A stretch of DNA of 64,000 bases from DASCOT01 sp965197275 (GTDB lineage: Bacteria > Acidobacteriota > UBA890 > WLXD01). The first letter of the stretch is position 1; each line of letters opens with the position of its first letter. The notes beneath the pieces were generated by a model. That model saw only the letters and a list, made by a program, of their open reading frames with translations, was not told where the DNA came from and searched no databases. Positions 17,033 to 26,989 of this stretch are shown one piece after another. Where the stretch lies: contig CBDAMQ010000018.1 of NCBI GenBank assembly GCA_965197275.1, positions 39,148 through 103,147 of the forward strand. The letters are read 5' to 3'. The position numbers and the translations under genes were made by a program.

Positions 17033-18094
17033 TCAGGCCTCGGCGGACAAGGCTCCGAGTTGCTCGCTGTGCCGGTCCATACAGGCGTCGATTCGACTCA
17101 TACTGGCACGGGTCCAATCCACCGTCCGCTGAACGCCCTCTGCAAGATCAACACTGGCGCGGAATCCCAGCTCCCGATGGGCCTTCTCGGTGGATCCGTA
17201 CCGGCGCATCGAATGATCCCATTCTCGTCCTGGGGTGAAATCGGGCGGGAAAGGGTTTGCGGTCGTCGCGTTGATCATCTCGGCGAGATTCGCGATCGAC
17301 GTCTCCACACCCGAGGCGAGATTGTAGACCTCACCAGGACTTCCGGAGCTCGCACAGCGGAGAAGGCCGTCGACTATGTCCTCCACGAAGATGAAATCTC
17401 GGGTCGCCCGGCCGTCACCGTGAATCGGCAGTGCTCCTCGGTGAAGCGCCTTGTAGATGAACGTCGGGACGACGTTACGCCAGAGGGTGGCAGGGGTGCC
17501 ACGCCAGCGTCCCGCCCCGAGTACCTCACCGGGTCCATAGACGTTCTGGAAACGAGCTTTGACGATCGGCAGACCATCATGTTGATGGAAGTAGTTGCCG
17601 TATAGCTCGCCGATGATCTTCGAGATCTGATACGGACTGTCCAGATACAACGAGATCTCGTCGCGCTCGATTGTCGCTTCGGGCTCGGCTTCTGTCTTCG
17701 CGGCAACCGTGCAACCAGCGGAGGAATAGACGAGCTTGCGCAGGGCAGGCAAGTCCTTCGCCCAGTGGAAGAGCTTCAGTGAAGTCAGCGTGTTGTTCTG
17801 GTGATCCGCCAGCGGATCGTGTATCGAGCTCTGATTGCCGTGATACGTCGCGAGATGGAAGATGTAGTCAAAGTCTGTCGGAAGCGCCTCGAACACCGTG
17901 TCATCGGCGATCGAACCCTGGACGAAACTCAGGTTGTCCGCTTCCGGGAGGTTGTCTCGCTCTGACGACAGCAGATTGTCGACAACCAAGACCGCGCGCG
18001 GCTCCAACGACAGCAATGTGCGACACAGGTTGCTGCCAACGAAGCCAGCTCCACCGACAACGAGGACGTGACTGTCACGCAACGATGGCACCAC
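17033..18094 (-). CDS. NAD-dependent epimerase/dehydratase (extended SDR)
   Basis: A 353-residue nucleotide-sugar SDR. G-G-A-G-F-V-G-S at residues 14-21 binds NAD, and SSAGC plus the Y-Q-I-S-K catalytic Tyr-x3-Lys are in place. FQNVYGPGE and RDFIFVEDIVDGLL are typical of UDP-glucose 4-epimerase and GDP-mannose dehydratase relatives. Its start is 6 bases from the stop of the upstream SDR gene, so they form one operon with the AsnB-like gene. It probably epimerises or dehydrates a sugar nucleotide; the substrate is unknown. Confidence 0.88.
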   Translation of the reverse strand: MVPSLRDSHVLVVGGAGFVGSNLCRTLLSLEPRAVLVVDNLLSSERDNLPEADNLSFVQGSIADDTVFEALPTDFDYIFHLATYHGNQSSIHDPLADHQNNTLTSLKLFHWAKDLPALRKLVYSSAGCTVAAKTEAEPEATIERDEISLYLDSPYQISKIIGELYGNYFHQHDGLPIVKARFQNVYGPGEVLGAGRWRGTPATLWRNVVPTFIYKALHRGALPIHGDGRATRDFIFVEDIVDGLLRCASSGSPGEVYNLASGVETSIANLAEMINATTANPFPPDFTPGREWDHSMRRYGSTEKAHRELGFRASVDLAEGVQRTVDWTRASMSRIDACMDRHSEQLGALSAEA

Positions 18095-18100
18095 CGACGT

Positions 18101-19036
18101 TCACTCCCCGACGTGCTTCAGGTGTGTGTAGGTTTCGGAGAGACCGTACTTGTCGTAGTACTCGATCGCGCGCCCGACTCCTTGCTTCAGCTGTGTCTCC
18201 ACCTGCCAGCCGAAATCGCTTTTCGTCCGCGCGGGATCGAGCAGGATCGTGTAGGCATCGTCGGCGCCACGAGGCCGAACGTCGACCGGCTCCTCCAACT
18301 GGATCCCCAGGGCTGTCACCACCTCGTCGAAGAGCTCTTGAATCGAATAGTCAGACCCGGATGAGATGTGGTATCGCCCCTGGCCGATCCCGTCGATCGC
18401 CGGCATCACGCACTGGACAAGATCGTCGATGTAGATGAAATCCCGGCGAGTGTCCATCACGAAGCAAGGCTTGTCGTTCGACAGCCGATGATAAAACGTC
18501 GGCAAAGGACCGCTCAGATTCCTAGGACCATAGGCGTTAGCTAGCCGAAAGCTCACCCAGTCCAGATCCGATAGGGCGATGTACTGCTCGCCGGCGGTCT
18601 TGCTGATCGCGTAGCTGCTGTCGCCTGGCAGGATCGGATGCTCGAGCGTGATCGGCTCCTCCAACGGCTTCAAGCCGTAGCACAGGGCGGTCTGAAAGTA
18701 GACCAATCGACCGCAGCCGCTCTCCTGCGCAGCCTGGACCACGTTCACAGTTCCCACGACGTTGGTAAGTGAATCGGGGTTCCAAGCACCGGGATCCTTG
18801 TAGCTCGCGGCGGCGTGCACGACGACGTCGGGGGCGAACCTGAGGAATAGGGAGCTCACTAGCTGGCTATCGGCAATGTCTCCCTCGACGATCTCGAGCC
18901 CCGTTCTGGGATCCAGGTTGTCCCGCCGGCCGGTAGCGAAGTTGTCGACAACGAGTACTTCGTCGTCGCGCTCCAGGAGAGCGTCTGCCAGATGTGAACC
19001 GATGAAGCCGGCTCCTCCTGTAATGAGTACTCGCAT
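18101..19036 (-). CDS. NAD-dependent UDP-sugar 4-epimerase-like protein
   Basis: A 311-residue extended SDR starting directly with the NAD-binding motif (G-G-A-G-F-I-G-S at residues 7-14). The catalytic S-Y-A-I-S-K carries Tyr-x3-Lys, and FRLANAYGPRNLSGP plus RDFIYIDDLVQC follow the family layout. GalE-like C4 epimerisation is most likely. It lies 69 bases downstream of the asnB-like gene and 6 bases upstream of a second SDR, making a three-gene minus-strand operon. The specific UDP-sugar cannot be deduced. Confidence 0.88.
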   Translation of the reverse strand: MRVLITGGAGFIGSHLADALLERDDEVLVVDNFATGRRDNLDPRTGLEIVEGDIADSQLVSSLFLRFAPDVVVHAAASYKDPGAWNPDSLTNVVGTVNVVQAAQESGCGRLVYFQTALCYGLKPLEEPITLEHPILPGDSSYAISKTAGEQYIALSDLDWVSFRLANAYGPRNLSGPLPTFYHRLSNDKPCFVMDTRRDFIYIDDLVQCVMPAIDGIGQGRYHISSGSDYSIQELFDEVVTALGIQLEEPVDVRPRGADDAYTILLDPARTKSDFGWQVETQLKQGVGRAIEYYDKYGLSETYTHLKHVGE

Positions 19037-19105
19037 CTCGTGGTTTCTCCGTTGGTTACTCGAACTGGCCCCCCGCGCGTCGACCGATACCGGTGAGCGG
19101 GATAC

Positions 19106-21049
19106 CTAGGCTGAAAACGACGGCGCCGGCTCGGCCCGCGCGCGCGCCAACCGGGACCGGTATTCGTGCGACCGATCGTGGAAGGCCTGATACCACAGCT
19201 CCAGGGACAGAAGCCCCCAGAGCTTGCGACTGAAGCGCGATGTCGAGGCCAGGCTCCTTGTAACGGCCTTCCCCTTAATGAACGGCCGATCGCCGAACTT
19301 CCCGGCTCCGAGCGTGTCGTGCACGAACTCCGACAGCTCACCGTCGAACCACTCCTTGAGGGGAACCGGAAAGCCCATCTTGTCCCGTCTATTCAGGATC
19401 TCGTCCGGCAGTGCGTCCGAATATGCAACCTTTAGGAGGTGTTTCATGTGGCCGTCTTTGAACTTGACGTCTGCGGGCACTGTGGCCATGAACTCGATCA
19501 ACGGATGATCGAGAAGCGGCACGCGCGACTCCAACCCGTGCGCCATGCTGACCCTATCTTCTACATGTAGGAGAGCCGGCAACAGGCACTTGAAATCGAA
19601 GTGCGTCATGCTGTCGAAGTAGGCTCCCTGGGGCACGTTCCGACGGTCATTGAAGATCGCGCGGAACTGCCCGAACGTGTCGTGCTCACCCAGCTCCTCC
19701 CACTCGATTTCTTCGTGCAGCTGGGTGGATCGATCGATCAGGCGGAAGTACCGAGCGTCCAGGTCCTCGAACAGGCCCTCGGCCCAGAACTTCTTGATCA
19801 GCGGCTTGTATTCCCGCAGCACTCCGAGATTCCCGATAATCGATTCGGCTGTCACCACGAAGTTGCCGTCCTGGTACGTGCCGTCGATCGCCGCCTTTAT
19901 GCACTGTTCGAAGTAGGCGACCAGATACCGAGCATAGCCTCCGAAGATCTCGTCGCCACCTTGCCCTCCGAGCACGACCTTGACGTGTTGGCTGGCAAGC
20001 TCCGCCACCATGTACTGGGGGAAGGAACCTGGCCCTGCGATCGGGTAGTCAAGATGGTAAATCACGTCGGCCATATGCTCCGCGAAGTCGGCTGCCGTGA
20101 TCTCTATTTGTCGAAGATCGCCGTCGCAAGCCTGCGCCGCGATAGCGGCATACTGGCTCTCGTCGTAGCCCGGATACTGGGTAAACTTGCCGTGGAAAGC
20201 GAGCCGATTGCGCTCATCGTGATTTCGAGCCAACGCGGCAATCAAGCTAGAGTCGATGCCACCGCTCAGGTAACTGCCGATCGGCACGTCGCTGCGGAGG
20301 TGAACTCCGACGGAGTCGTCCAGCAACTCTCGCAAGCGGCGCCGAAAGAACTGCGGACTGTGGTCCCAGTCGATCTCATAGTCGACGTCCCAGTACCGCC
20401 GTACTTTCACCTCACCATGCTCGATCAGCAGGCAATGGCCGGGCAGCAGCTGGTAAACACCTTCGAATAACGTCCGTTCACCGATCGGGTACTGGAATGT
20501 CAGGTATTCGGCAAAGGACCTCGAATCCGTCTTCACCGCATCAAGGAACGGCACCAGCGCCTTCACCTCGGACGCGAAGGCGAATGTGTCGTTCACAGTC
20601 GTGTAGTAGAAAGGCTTGATTCCGAATCGATCTCTGGCGCAGAAGAGCCGATGGTCATCCCAGAGAGCAAAGGAGAACATACCGCGTAGGTGATCCACGC
20701 AATCCGTTCCGTATCGGGCGTACGCCGCCAATATCGTCTCGGTGTCGGAGCTCGACCGGAAGTCCCACGAGCCCGCCAACGACGCCCGTAGCTCCTCATA
20801 GTTGTAGATCTCCCCGTTGTATGTGAGCACCGTGCCGTTCGCGCCGATCATCGGTTGGCGGCCGGCACTCGAGAGATCGATGATGCTCAACCGGCGGTGG
20901 GCGAACCCCGAGGCACCGCTGTCACTTGTCCACGTCGCCTCGTCGTCGGGGCCACGGTGGGCGAGAAGCTCGCTCATCAGACCCAAGGCCCCGCTCAGGC
21001 CATTGATGGGCTCGTTGCGTAGATTGTGGAGACCTGCGATTCCGCACAT
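19106..21049 (-). CDS. asnB: asparagine synthetase-like amidotransferase (second copy)
   Basis: A 647-residue AsnB homologue. The ATG at 21049 places the nucleophile Cys at position 2 (M-C-G-I-A-G), and the longer upstream frame would bury it. HRGPDDE and YNGEIYNYE belong to the glutaminase domain. The PP-loop SGGIDSS (about residue 263) belongs to the synthetase domain, and LGGQGGDEIFGGY matches the family. It heads the operon with two sugar epimerases, which argues for a glycan-modifying amidation. It differs clearly from the first copy, so it is an older paralogue or separate acquisition, not a recent duplicate. Confidence 0.93.
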   Translation of the reverse strand: MCGIAGLHNLRNEPINGLSGALGLMSELLAHRGPDDEATWTSDSGASGFAHRRLSIIDLSSAGRQPMIGANGTVLTYNGEIYNYEELRASLAGSWDFRSSSDTETILAAYARYGTDCVDHLRGMFSFALWDDHRLFCARDRFGIKPFYYTTVNDTFAFASEVKALVPFLDAVKTDSRSFAEYLTFQYPIGERTLFEGVYQLLPGHCLLIEHGEVKVRRYWDVDYEIDWDHSPQFFRRRLRELLDDSVGVHLRSDVPIGSYLSGGIDSSLIAALARNHDERNRLAFHGKFTQYPGYDESQYAAIAAQACDGDLRQIEITAADFAEHMADVIYHLDYPIAGPGSFPQYMVAELASQHVKVVLGGQGGDEIFGGYARYLVAYFEQCIKAAIDGTYQDGNFVVTAESIIGNLGVLREYKPLIKKFWAEGLFEDLDARYFRLIDRSTQLHEEIEWEELGEHDTFGQFRAIFNDRRNVPQGAYFDSMTHFDFKCLLPALLHVEDRVSMAHGLESRVPLLDHPLIEFMATVPADVKFKDGHMKHLLKVAYSDALPDEILNRRDKMGFPVPLKEWFDGELSEFVHDTLGAGKFGDRPFIKGKAVTRSLASTSRFSRKLWGLLSLELWYQAFHDRSHEYRSRLARARAEPAPSFSA

Positions 21050-21160
21050 TGCTGACTGATTATCTTGTTGTAGGGAGCCCGAGCCCTGACGACACGGCGC
21101 CGAACGAGAGCTAGCTAGCCGTGGGGAGCTCCACGAGCGTCGAACCCTCAAGAAGGTAAC

Positions 21161-23843
21161 ATGGGGGTCGAAAGAAGTGTTTTAGGCTGCAACGCCAGCA
21201 CTCCGTGGCAAGGCTGGCCCTCAAGAGCTGCCGTGATAGCGACGGAAACACAACGACTGCACTCTGTGCCAACCGGCAAACCACGTAGTCGCCGTGCCGA
21301 GCGCCGACGCTCCAGAACCACCGCGACGTCTGACCGGACGGACTCGGGGTATGCGGGCAGCTACCGCCGCGCGATCAGTCTTCTCGCGATCATTTTCGTG
21401 TGCGGTGCATCCGTTGGATGCGCTGACCAGGTCACCCTCGGTGGAAGCGCACTGACGCCACGCCAACAACGAATCCTGTCGGCTGCGGTCGGGTCGGGGG
21501 TCGAGCCGACACTGTCTGCGTACCATTCGCCAACACTGCGACGCGCGGGTGACTCTGTGCGTCTCTCGGGCTCCGACGGCGACACGGACGGAGTGTTTTT
21601 CGTCTTCGACGGGTTGGACCCGGAAGCCACCTACGAGGTTACGATCTCCGGCCGAGCTCTCGAGGCGGAGACGCGTTTCCGTCTCCGATCCAGATCAGAC
21701 GAGCGACAGTTCTACCTCGCACCAAACAGCGGTTCCATCGACTTCCCGATCAGCGGAACCGACGCGCTGGAAACGCTGATCTTCTCGGAAGGAGGGTCTG
21801 CGTACCGCCTGCGTACCGTTTCTGTCGAACGCTGCGACTCCTGCGCCGACCAAGCTGCGCAAGTCCTACGCTACACAACCGCATACGTCCTCCAGCTCAT
21901 CCTGATCTCCACTGCGCTCGGCCTCACCAGCTTGGTACTGCCTGGAGTGTTCCCGGTGCCGCCATTGAGCCGGTTTCTCATTGGGTTCGCCCTGACACCC
22001 TATGCACTCGGGATTTGGATGATGTCGATGGCATACGTCACGCCAGGGGCGTCGCGCTGGTACTTCATCGCCGGTCCGATCTTCCTGGCGCTTGTCGCTA
22101 TCTGGTTGTGGGGGCCGCGCACGGCGCGTCGTATCGCCGAGGCACATCGACAGCGGGGCGACCAATCAGGATCTTGGATCGTCCGCTACATGCCTCACTT
22201 GGGAGCGGCAACTGTCCTGCTCATGCTTTCAGGGTTCTTGGTTGCAAACGGCCGTGCGCCCGTCATTGAAGCCGATGCGCTCGTCTACCTGGGAGAAGCG
22301 CTTCACTTCGCTCGCGAACCCCAGCCGTCGAACATTGTCGGCATTGCAACCAAGAACCCTCGGCGATGACGAGGGTACCTTCAGATCGGCCTATCACGGC
22401 TTCGTCTATCAGGCATACCTCAGCCACGCGCTGATGAGCCTGACGCCCGGTCCGATCGACTATCCCGGGCCAACCACGGTAGGCGCGCCGTTTCAAATGA
22501 CGTTCGTGTACATGCTGTTCGCGGTGGCCGCAGCAGCAGCAGCCATCCAGACGCGCGGAACAGTTGCGCTGACGATCCTCCTTACGCTGCTGGCAGCACC
22601 CCTCGACTTCATTAGCTATGGCCTCGACAGGGACGGGTTTCGGATCATCCCGTTGATGTTGCTCGTGGCGCTGCTTTCACACCTCTCTGGGCAGCGTAAA
22701 GTGCCAGGCTGGTTCCTCTTGTCTGTCTTGCTGCTCTCCGCCGCGGCAATGACGGGTCACGCAATAGGCGGTCCGATAGTTGTCGTCATTCTCGCCGCCT
22801 GGGCTGGCGCTCGCCTCCTGAGAGGCGAAAACCCATACAAGCTCATCGTCGCCGTTGGTTTCGTTGGCGCGTTGGGATTGCTGTTGGGTGGGGCACGGCA
22901 CCTGGAGGCCTACTGGGAAACAGGCAGACTCCTCGGGTACGCAAACGGTGCGGTTCTGTTGGAGGGGTCAGTGGCTGATGACGATCCTCTGTCGCTGGAA
23001 GAAGCATATGCTCAAATGCCCCGCACCCCAGTGCTGACCCGCATCAAACGTTTCATGGCGCTCGATCATTGGGTCCTCAGTCTGATGGGTTCAGTCATCG
23101 CGACAGGTCTCCTTGCATGCTGGCCTTGGTTCCGACGCACTAGCCATGCCTTTCCATTGTTGTTCAGCGGCCTGCTTACAGTGCTTGTTGTCGCCCCGCT
23201 CTTGGGAGCATTCGATTGGCTTCGGGATTATCCATTGTCCGAATCGCTGATCCGTAATCCACGGTACTCAATGCACTATTATCCGATCGCCGCTCTGCAC
23301 ATCGCGCTGGTTTCTGCGGCAATCTGCGAGAGACTCTCACGAGAGCGCGCCGCTGGTCCGAGCGTGTTCGGCGACGCTCGGGGAACACGTCCACTTCTGT
23401 ACGGGTGCTTTGCGCTTGTCGTGGCTTTCGGGTCGACCTGGACGCTTTCTACCAGCTGGCGCCGTGCCGAGTTATGGCACGAAATATGGTTTGACGAGAA
23501 CATCGCGCCACTACAGGCTCTAGCTGAACAGTTGCCACCAGAAAAGCGATTCCTGATCGAGGATCAACGGTATCGCTACTACCTTCCTGCCCGCGTGATG
23601 ACACTCCACACGCTGCCAGCGTGGGGTGTGATCCAGGCCCGCGACCAAGCGAGCGCCAGACAGGAGATGGACGACCGCGATATCGGTGCCGTTGCGGTAA
23701 ACCGTAGGTTCAGGAGTGTATGGAAGCGACTACCGTTTGGTCAGGCCCTCCTTGAATCCGCTGACCAACCTGCCTGGGCGCAAACGCCAGAGGCCTATGT
23801 CTTTCTGCGAACTGCGTCCGGCTCACCGCGGCTACCTGAGTAG
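21161..23843 (+). CDS. large polytopic membrane protein of the glycan locus (frameshifted)
   Basis: Two frames join into one protein of about 890 residues. The first frame (21161-22369) has a lipoprotein-like or uncleaved signal (LLAIIFVCGASVGC), a beta-rich outer domain of about 150 residues and the first membrane helices. It is cut at N-P-R-R-stop. The second (about 22360-23843) resumes with G-D-D-E-G-T-F-R-S-A-Y-H-G and adds about eight helices. Deleting one C of the CCC at 22357-22359 restores the frame. The D-E-G-T motif after a helix and the many-helix plan resemble GT-C/ArnT-like enzymes using polyprenyl-linked sugars. AGAAGG precedes the ATG. Confidence 0.65.
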
Positions 23844-23983
23844 CCTTGGGAAGGAGCCACAAGCTCGCGTGCGATTCTGGTGACCTGTAGAGTGCCTGTG
23901 ATCACTTCCCTGGGCGCCGTTTGGGCCGCTGCAAACGCGTGCGCTCTGCTCCTGGTCACCTTGGCCAGAACAGGGGGGTCACG

Positions 23984-25030
23984 GTGGAGAAGTCACCGCA
24001 CTCGTCACCTCAACACAAGAGCACTCACACCCCGCGGGCTTCGCGCTTCGCGGGTCTGGCCGAGCCCCCCGTGGGGTCGTATGACGACATATACATCGCT
24101 GTAGTTGTCCCGGCTTTCAACGAGGAACTACTGATCGCTGGCGTGCTCGACACACTACCGCAATACGTCGACAAGGCCATCGTTGTCGATGATGGCAGCA
24201 CCGATGCGACAAGGACCATCGTCGAAGCCTTTTGCCAACAGGATCCTGCGCGCTTCGAGCTCGTTTCCCATGAGTCCAATCGCGGCGTCGGCGCCGCCAT
24301 CGCTACGGGATATCAATGGTGCCACCGCGAAGGGGTCGATATCGCCGTGGTCATGGCGGGCGACGGCCAGATGGATCCGGCGGATCTCGACCGCCTTCTT
24401 GAACCCATCGTCGCGGGCGTGGCTGATTACGCGAAGGGCAATCGCCTGTTTACAGGTCTGGCCTGGGAACGCATACCCAAGTGGCGCTACCTCGGGAATT
24501 CAACGTTATCGCTGCTGACCAAGATAGCCTCGGGTTATTGGCACGTGGCTGACAGCCAATCAGGATACACGGCCATCAACTCCCGAGCGCTCGAGCTGAT
24601 TGATTGGAACGAGATGTATACGAGCTACGGACAGCCGAACGACCTGCTCGTGCGGCTGAATGTATACAACCTGCGCGTTAGGGACGTACCGGTTCGCCCC
24701 GTCTACAATATCGGCGAAAAATCCGGTATCAGACCTCATCGGGTTATCCCCGCCTTGTCGATCCTGCTCATCAAGCTCTTTGTATGGCGCATGGTGCAGA
24801 AGTACGTAATCCGCGATTTTCACCCGCTCGTATTGTTCTATGGAAGCGGGTTCCTCCTCCAGATCGTCAGCTCCATCTTCCTCGGTCGAATGGTCTGGAT
24901 GTGGCTCTGGACGGGGAACTTACCCTTGATGAACACCTTGCTGTTCGTGTTCACGGCTATCAGCGGCGTCCAGTTCATTCTGTTCGCGATGTGGTTCGAT
25001 ATGGAGCACAATCGACATCTTGGCCGGTAG
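23984..25030 (+). CDS. family 2 glycosyltransferase, polyprenyl-phosphate-sugar synthase type
   Basis: The GT-A domain opens with VVVPAFNEE, then IVVDDGSTDAT (UDP/GDP-sugar binding) and VVMAGDGQMDP, the DxD-like metal site. Two hydrophobic helices near the C-terminus (LVLFYGSGFLLQIVSSIFL, LLFVFTAISGVQFILF) anchor it. The plan matches DPM1/GtrB-like enzymes that load a sugar onto undecaprenyl phosphate. This fits the preceding GT-C-like membrane protein as a possible user of that lipid-linked sugar. I prefer the GTG at 23984, which follows a G-rich ribosome site, over a TTG at 23921. Length is then 348 residues. Confidence 0.88.
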   Translation: MEKSPHSSPQHKSTHTPRASRFAGLAEPPVGSYDDIYIAVVVPAFNEELLIAGVLDTLPQYVDKAIVVDDGSTDATRTIVEAFCQQDPARFELVSHESNRGVGAAIATGYQWCHREGVDIAVVMAGDGQMDPADLDRLLEPIVAGVADYAKGNRLFTGLAWERIPKWRYLGNSTLSLLTKIASGYWHVADSQSGYTAINSRALELIDWNEMYTSYGQPNDLLVRLNVYNLRVRDVPVRPVYNIGEKSGIRPHRVIPALSILLIKLFVWRMVQKYVIRDFHPLVLFYGSGFLLQIVSSIFLGRMVWMWLWTGNLPLMNTLLFVFTAISGVQFILFAMWFDMEHNRHLGR

Positions 25031-25065
25031 CGTGCAATCACGGGAGAGCCCGCAGTCCATCGAGG

Positions 25066-26217
25066 TTATTCGAGATATTTCATCAGAAGCAGGCGAGGAA
25101 CTAGACCGAGCTTGCCAGCTAGTCGAAGTGGCTTCTCCATTCGCTTGATGAGCGGATAGTAAGTCCGATAATCACGAAAGGACTTCGGTTCCGCCGCCAT
25201 GATGTCTTCGAACTCCGCGGTCGACAGGCCTAGCTTCTTGACTGTGTATTCAACGAGCTCCGGGTCGTAGGGATACGTCTCCGTTCGAATGATGTCCAGC
25301 GCATCGGCGCGACTCATCTGCCCAGAAAGTACGAGGGCCGAGTACTCGATCTTGCGCTTGTCGATGTTGAACTTCGTGGGGAGATAATATGACTGGAAGA
25401 AATGAGTGTAGAAGGACTCATGATGATGGCCGCCGTAGTATGTCCAATTGAGCTCGGCCGCTAATAGGTCGTCAACGGAACTGTGCTCGTAGTCCGCATA
25501 GTTGAGAACAGGAACTGTCCGAATGCGGCGAATGGTCGCGTAGTGAATAAAGTCAAGAGCGGTGAAATTCGGCACGGTACGGAGCCTTTGCAGCGTTCCG
25601 AACCGTTGGTGGACGTCGCGGATATACCTTCCGTCCATGTAGGTCCAGTCAAGCGGCACTACGCCCTCGGTCCGAAAAGAGTGGCCGTTGAGGATATAGC
25701 CCACCCGCTCATCGGCAGCGGCTTGGTGTAGCGCTCCGAAGATAGCCACATCCGTCGGTATGTCTGCATCGGACACCGAGGCCCGTAGGAATGCTTTCTG
25801 GAGGTCCTTGAACTCCTCGTAGTCGGCTACGTGTGTATGCAGATCGACATCCAGCCTTTTCGTCGCGTTGCGAATATTGGTGACGGCGATGTCAGAGTTC
25901 CAGCCATTATCGAAGTGCACGGCCAGCGGCCTGAGACCCAGTTGGCGCGCCCGATAGAGCGTATACGTGCTGTCACGACCCCCGCTGACACCAACTATGC
26001 AATCGTAGGCGCGGCCTCTCCCTTCGCGCCTGATCCGATCTGTGAGTGCTTGGAGCAGCTCGCGTCCCTCGGGACCAGAGGGAAAGAACGTGTCCAGCTC
26101 GTCGTACATATGACAGTATTGACAGACGCCGTCGCGGTCGAACTCGATATTTCGAATCGTCGTATCGCAAATGCAGCGCGTACAGATCATCTCTTCAGAA
26201 CTAGTGTGACCTGACAC
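25066..26217 (-). CDS. wbpG: N-acetyl-sugar amidotransferase, WbpG/PseA family
   Basis: A 383-residue adenylating amidotransferase. Paired cysteines C-x2-C at residues 12/15 and 32/35 suggest a zinc knuckle. The PP-loop S-G-G-R-D-S at 78-83 binds ATP. The rest matches WbpG, which converts an N-acetyl group on a UDP-sugar to acetamidino using ammonia supplied by HisH/HisF homologues. Those two genes lie next to it on the opposite strand (26330-27775), completing the set known from Pseudomonas aeruginosa B-band O-antigen loci. Translation may start at the GTG 26217 or the ATG 26190 just before Cys12. Confidence 0.9.
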   Translation of the reverse strand: MSGHTSSEEMICTRCICDTTIRNIEFDRDGVCQYCHMYDELDTFFPSGPEGRELLQALTDRIRREGRGRAYDCIVGVSGGRDSTYTLYRARQLGLRPLAVHFDNGWNSDIAVTNIRNATKRLDVDLHTHVADYEEFKDLQKAFLRASVSDADIPTDVAIFGALHQAAADERVGYILNGHSFRTEGVVPLDWTYMDGRYIRDVHQRFGTLQRLRTVPNFTALDFIHYATIRRIRTVPVLNYADYEHSSVDDLLAAELNWTYYGGHHHESFYTHFFQSYYLPTKFNIDKRKIEYSALVLSGQMSRADALDIIRTETYPYDPELVEYTVKKLGLSTAEFEDIMAAEPKSFRDYRTYYPLIKRMEKPLRLAGKLGLVPRLLLMKYLE

Positions 26218-26329
26218 CGGAGTGTTCTAGCCTCTTTGTGGGTGAGCGGGGCTCAGCCGTGGCGCCCCCATTTTCGACGCGTCTGGCGGTCGCAGCGAGA
26301 AGGTAGCATAGGCGCCACCGCGCCCAATC

Positions 26330-26986
26330 GTGGGCACCTTCCGGGTGCCGAGCCTGGAGTACACGGCCATCGTCATTGTTGTCGACTACGGGATGGGAAA
26401 CGTCCGCTCGATCGTCTACAAGCTCAACAAGGCTGGTGTGCGCGTTGTCGCGTCGTCTGACCCCCGACAGGTGGAGAGAGCCGAGAAGATCATTCTGCCG
26501 GGTGTGGGCGCGTTCGCGGCGGGTATGCAGCACCTGCGGGAGCGCGGGCTGGTTGAGGCTCTGGATAGCGCTGTCCACGGCGCCGGCATTCCCGTGCTGG
26601 GGATCTGCTTGGGGATGCAGCTGTTCGCCAAGCGCAGCGACGAGGGCGACGCGACGGGTCTGGGGTGGATCGACGCTCATGCGCGGCGGTTTGATTTCAG
26701 CGATCGGAACCAGGCACGCCCTATCCCCAACCTGGGGTGGAACACAATCGACGTGAAGCGGTCGAGTGACCTTCTGTCGACTTTGATGCCCAAGCAGCGA
26801 TTCTACTTCGCGCATTCCTATCATCTCGAGTGCCACGACATTGATGACGTGGTGGCGACCGCACACTACGGCTACGAGTTCCCGGTAGTGGTTCAACGGG
26901 CCAGGGTCTGTGGGATTCAGTTCCATCCCGAGAAGAGCCACCGACGTGGCTTCGAGATCGTCAGACACTTCGCGACTACGACCTGA
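26330..26986 (+). CDS. hisH: HisH-like glutamine amidotransferase subunit
   Basis: A class-I glutaminase of about 205-218 residues that releases ammonia. The nucleophile Cys lies in G-I-C-L-G-M-Q (residue 93 from this start). The His-Glu pair lies in F-H-P-E near the end (199 and 201). It ends 3 bases before the HisF homologue. Beside WbpG, the pair most likely feeds ammonia to sugar amidination and not to histidine synthesis. The start is uncertain. Family members begin at the I-V-D-Y-G-M-G-N strand, but the only GTG codons (26330, 26345) add a 9-14-residue leader. An ATC or ATT start is possible. Confidence 0.88.
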   Translation: MGTFRVPSLEYTAIVIVVDYGMGNVRSIVYKLNKAGVRVVASSDPRQVERAEKIILPGVGAFAAGMQHLRERGLVEALDSAVHGAGIPVLGICLGMQLFAKRSDEGDATGLGWIDAHARRFDFSDRNQARPIPNLGWNTIDVKRSSDLLSTLMPKQRFYFAHSYHLECHDIDDVVATAHYGYEFPVVVQRARVCGIQFHPEKSHRRGFEIVRHFATTT

Positions 26987-26989
26987 ACG

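Noticed and set aside
7968..21049. Exosortase/PEP-CTERM type exopolysaccharide locus
   Set aside because: The two AsnB-like genes suggested it, but no exosortase, PEP-CTERM protein or matching chain-length genes are present. The Wzm/Wzt route is encoded instead.
21161..23843. Programmed ribosomal frameshifting in the membrane protein and other split genes
   Set aside because: No slippery heptamer plus structure is evident, and the same one-base gain recurs in unrelated genes, which fits sequencing error better.
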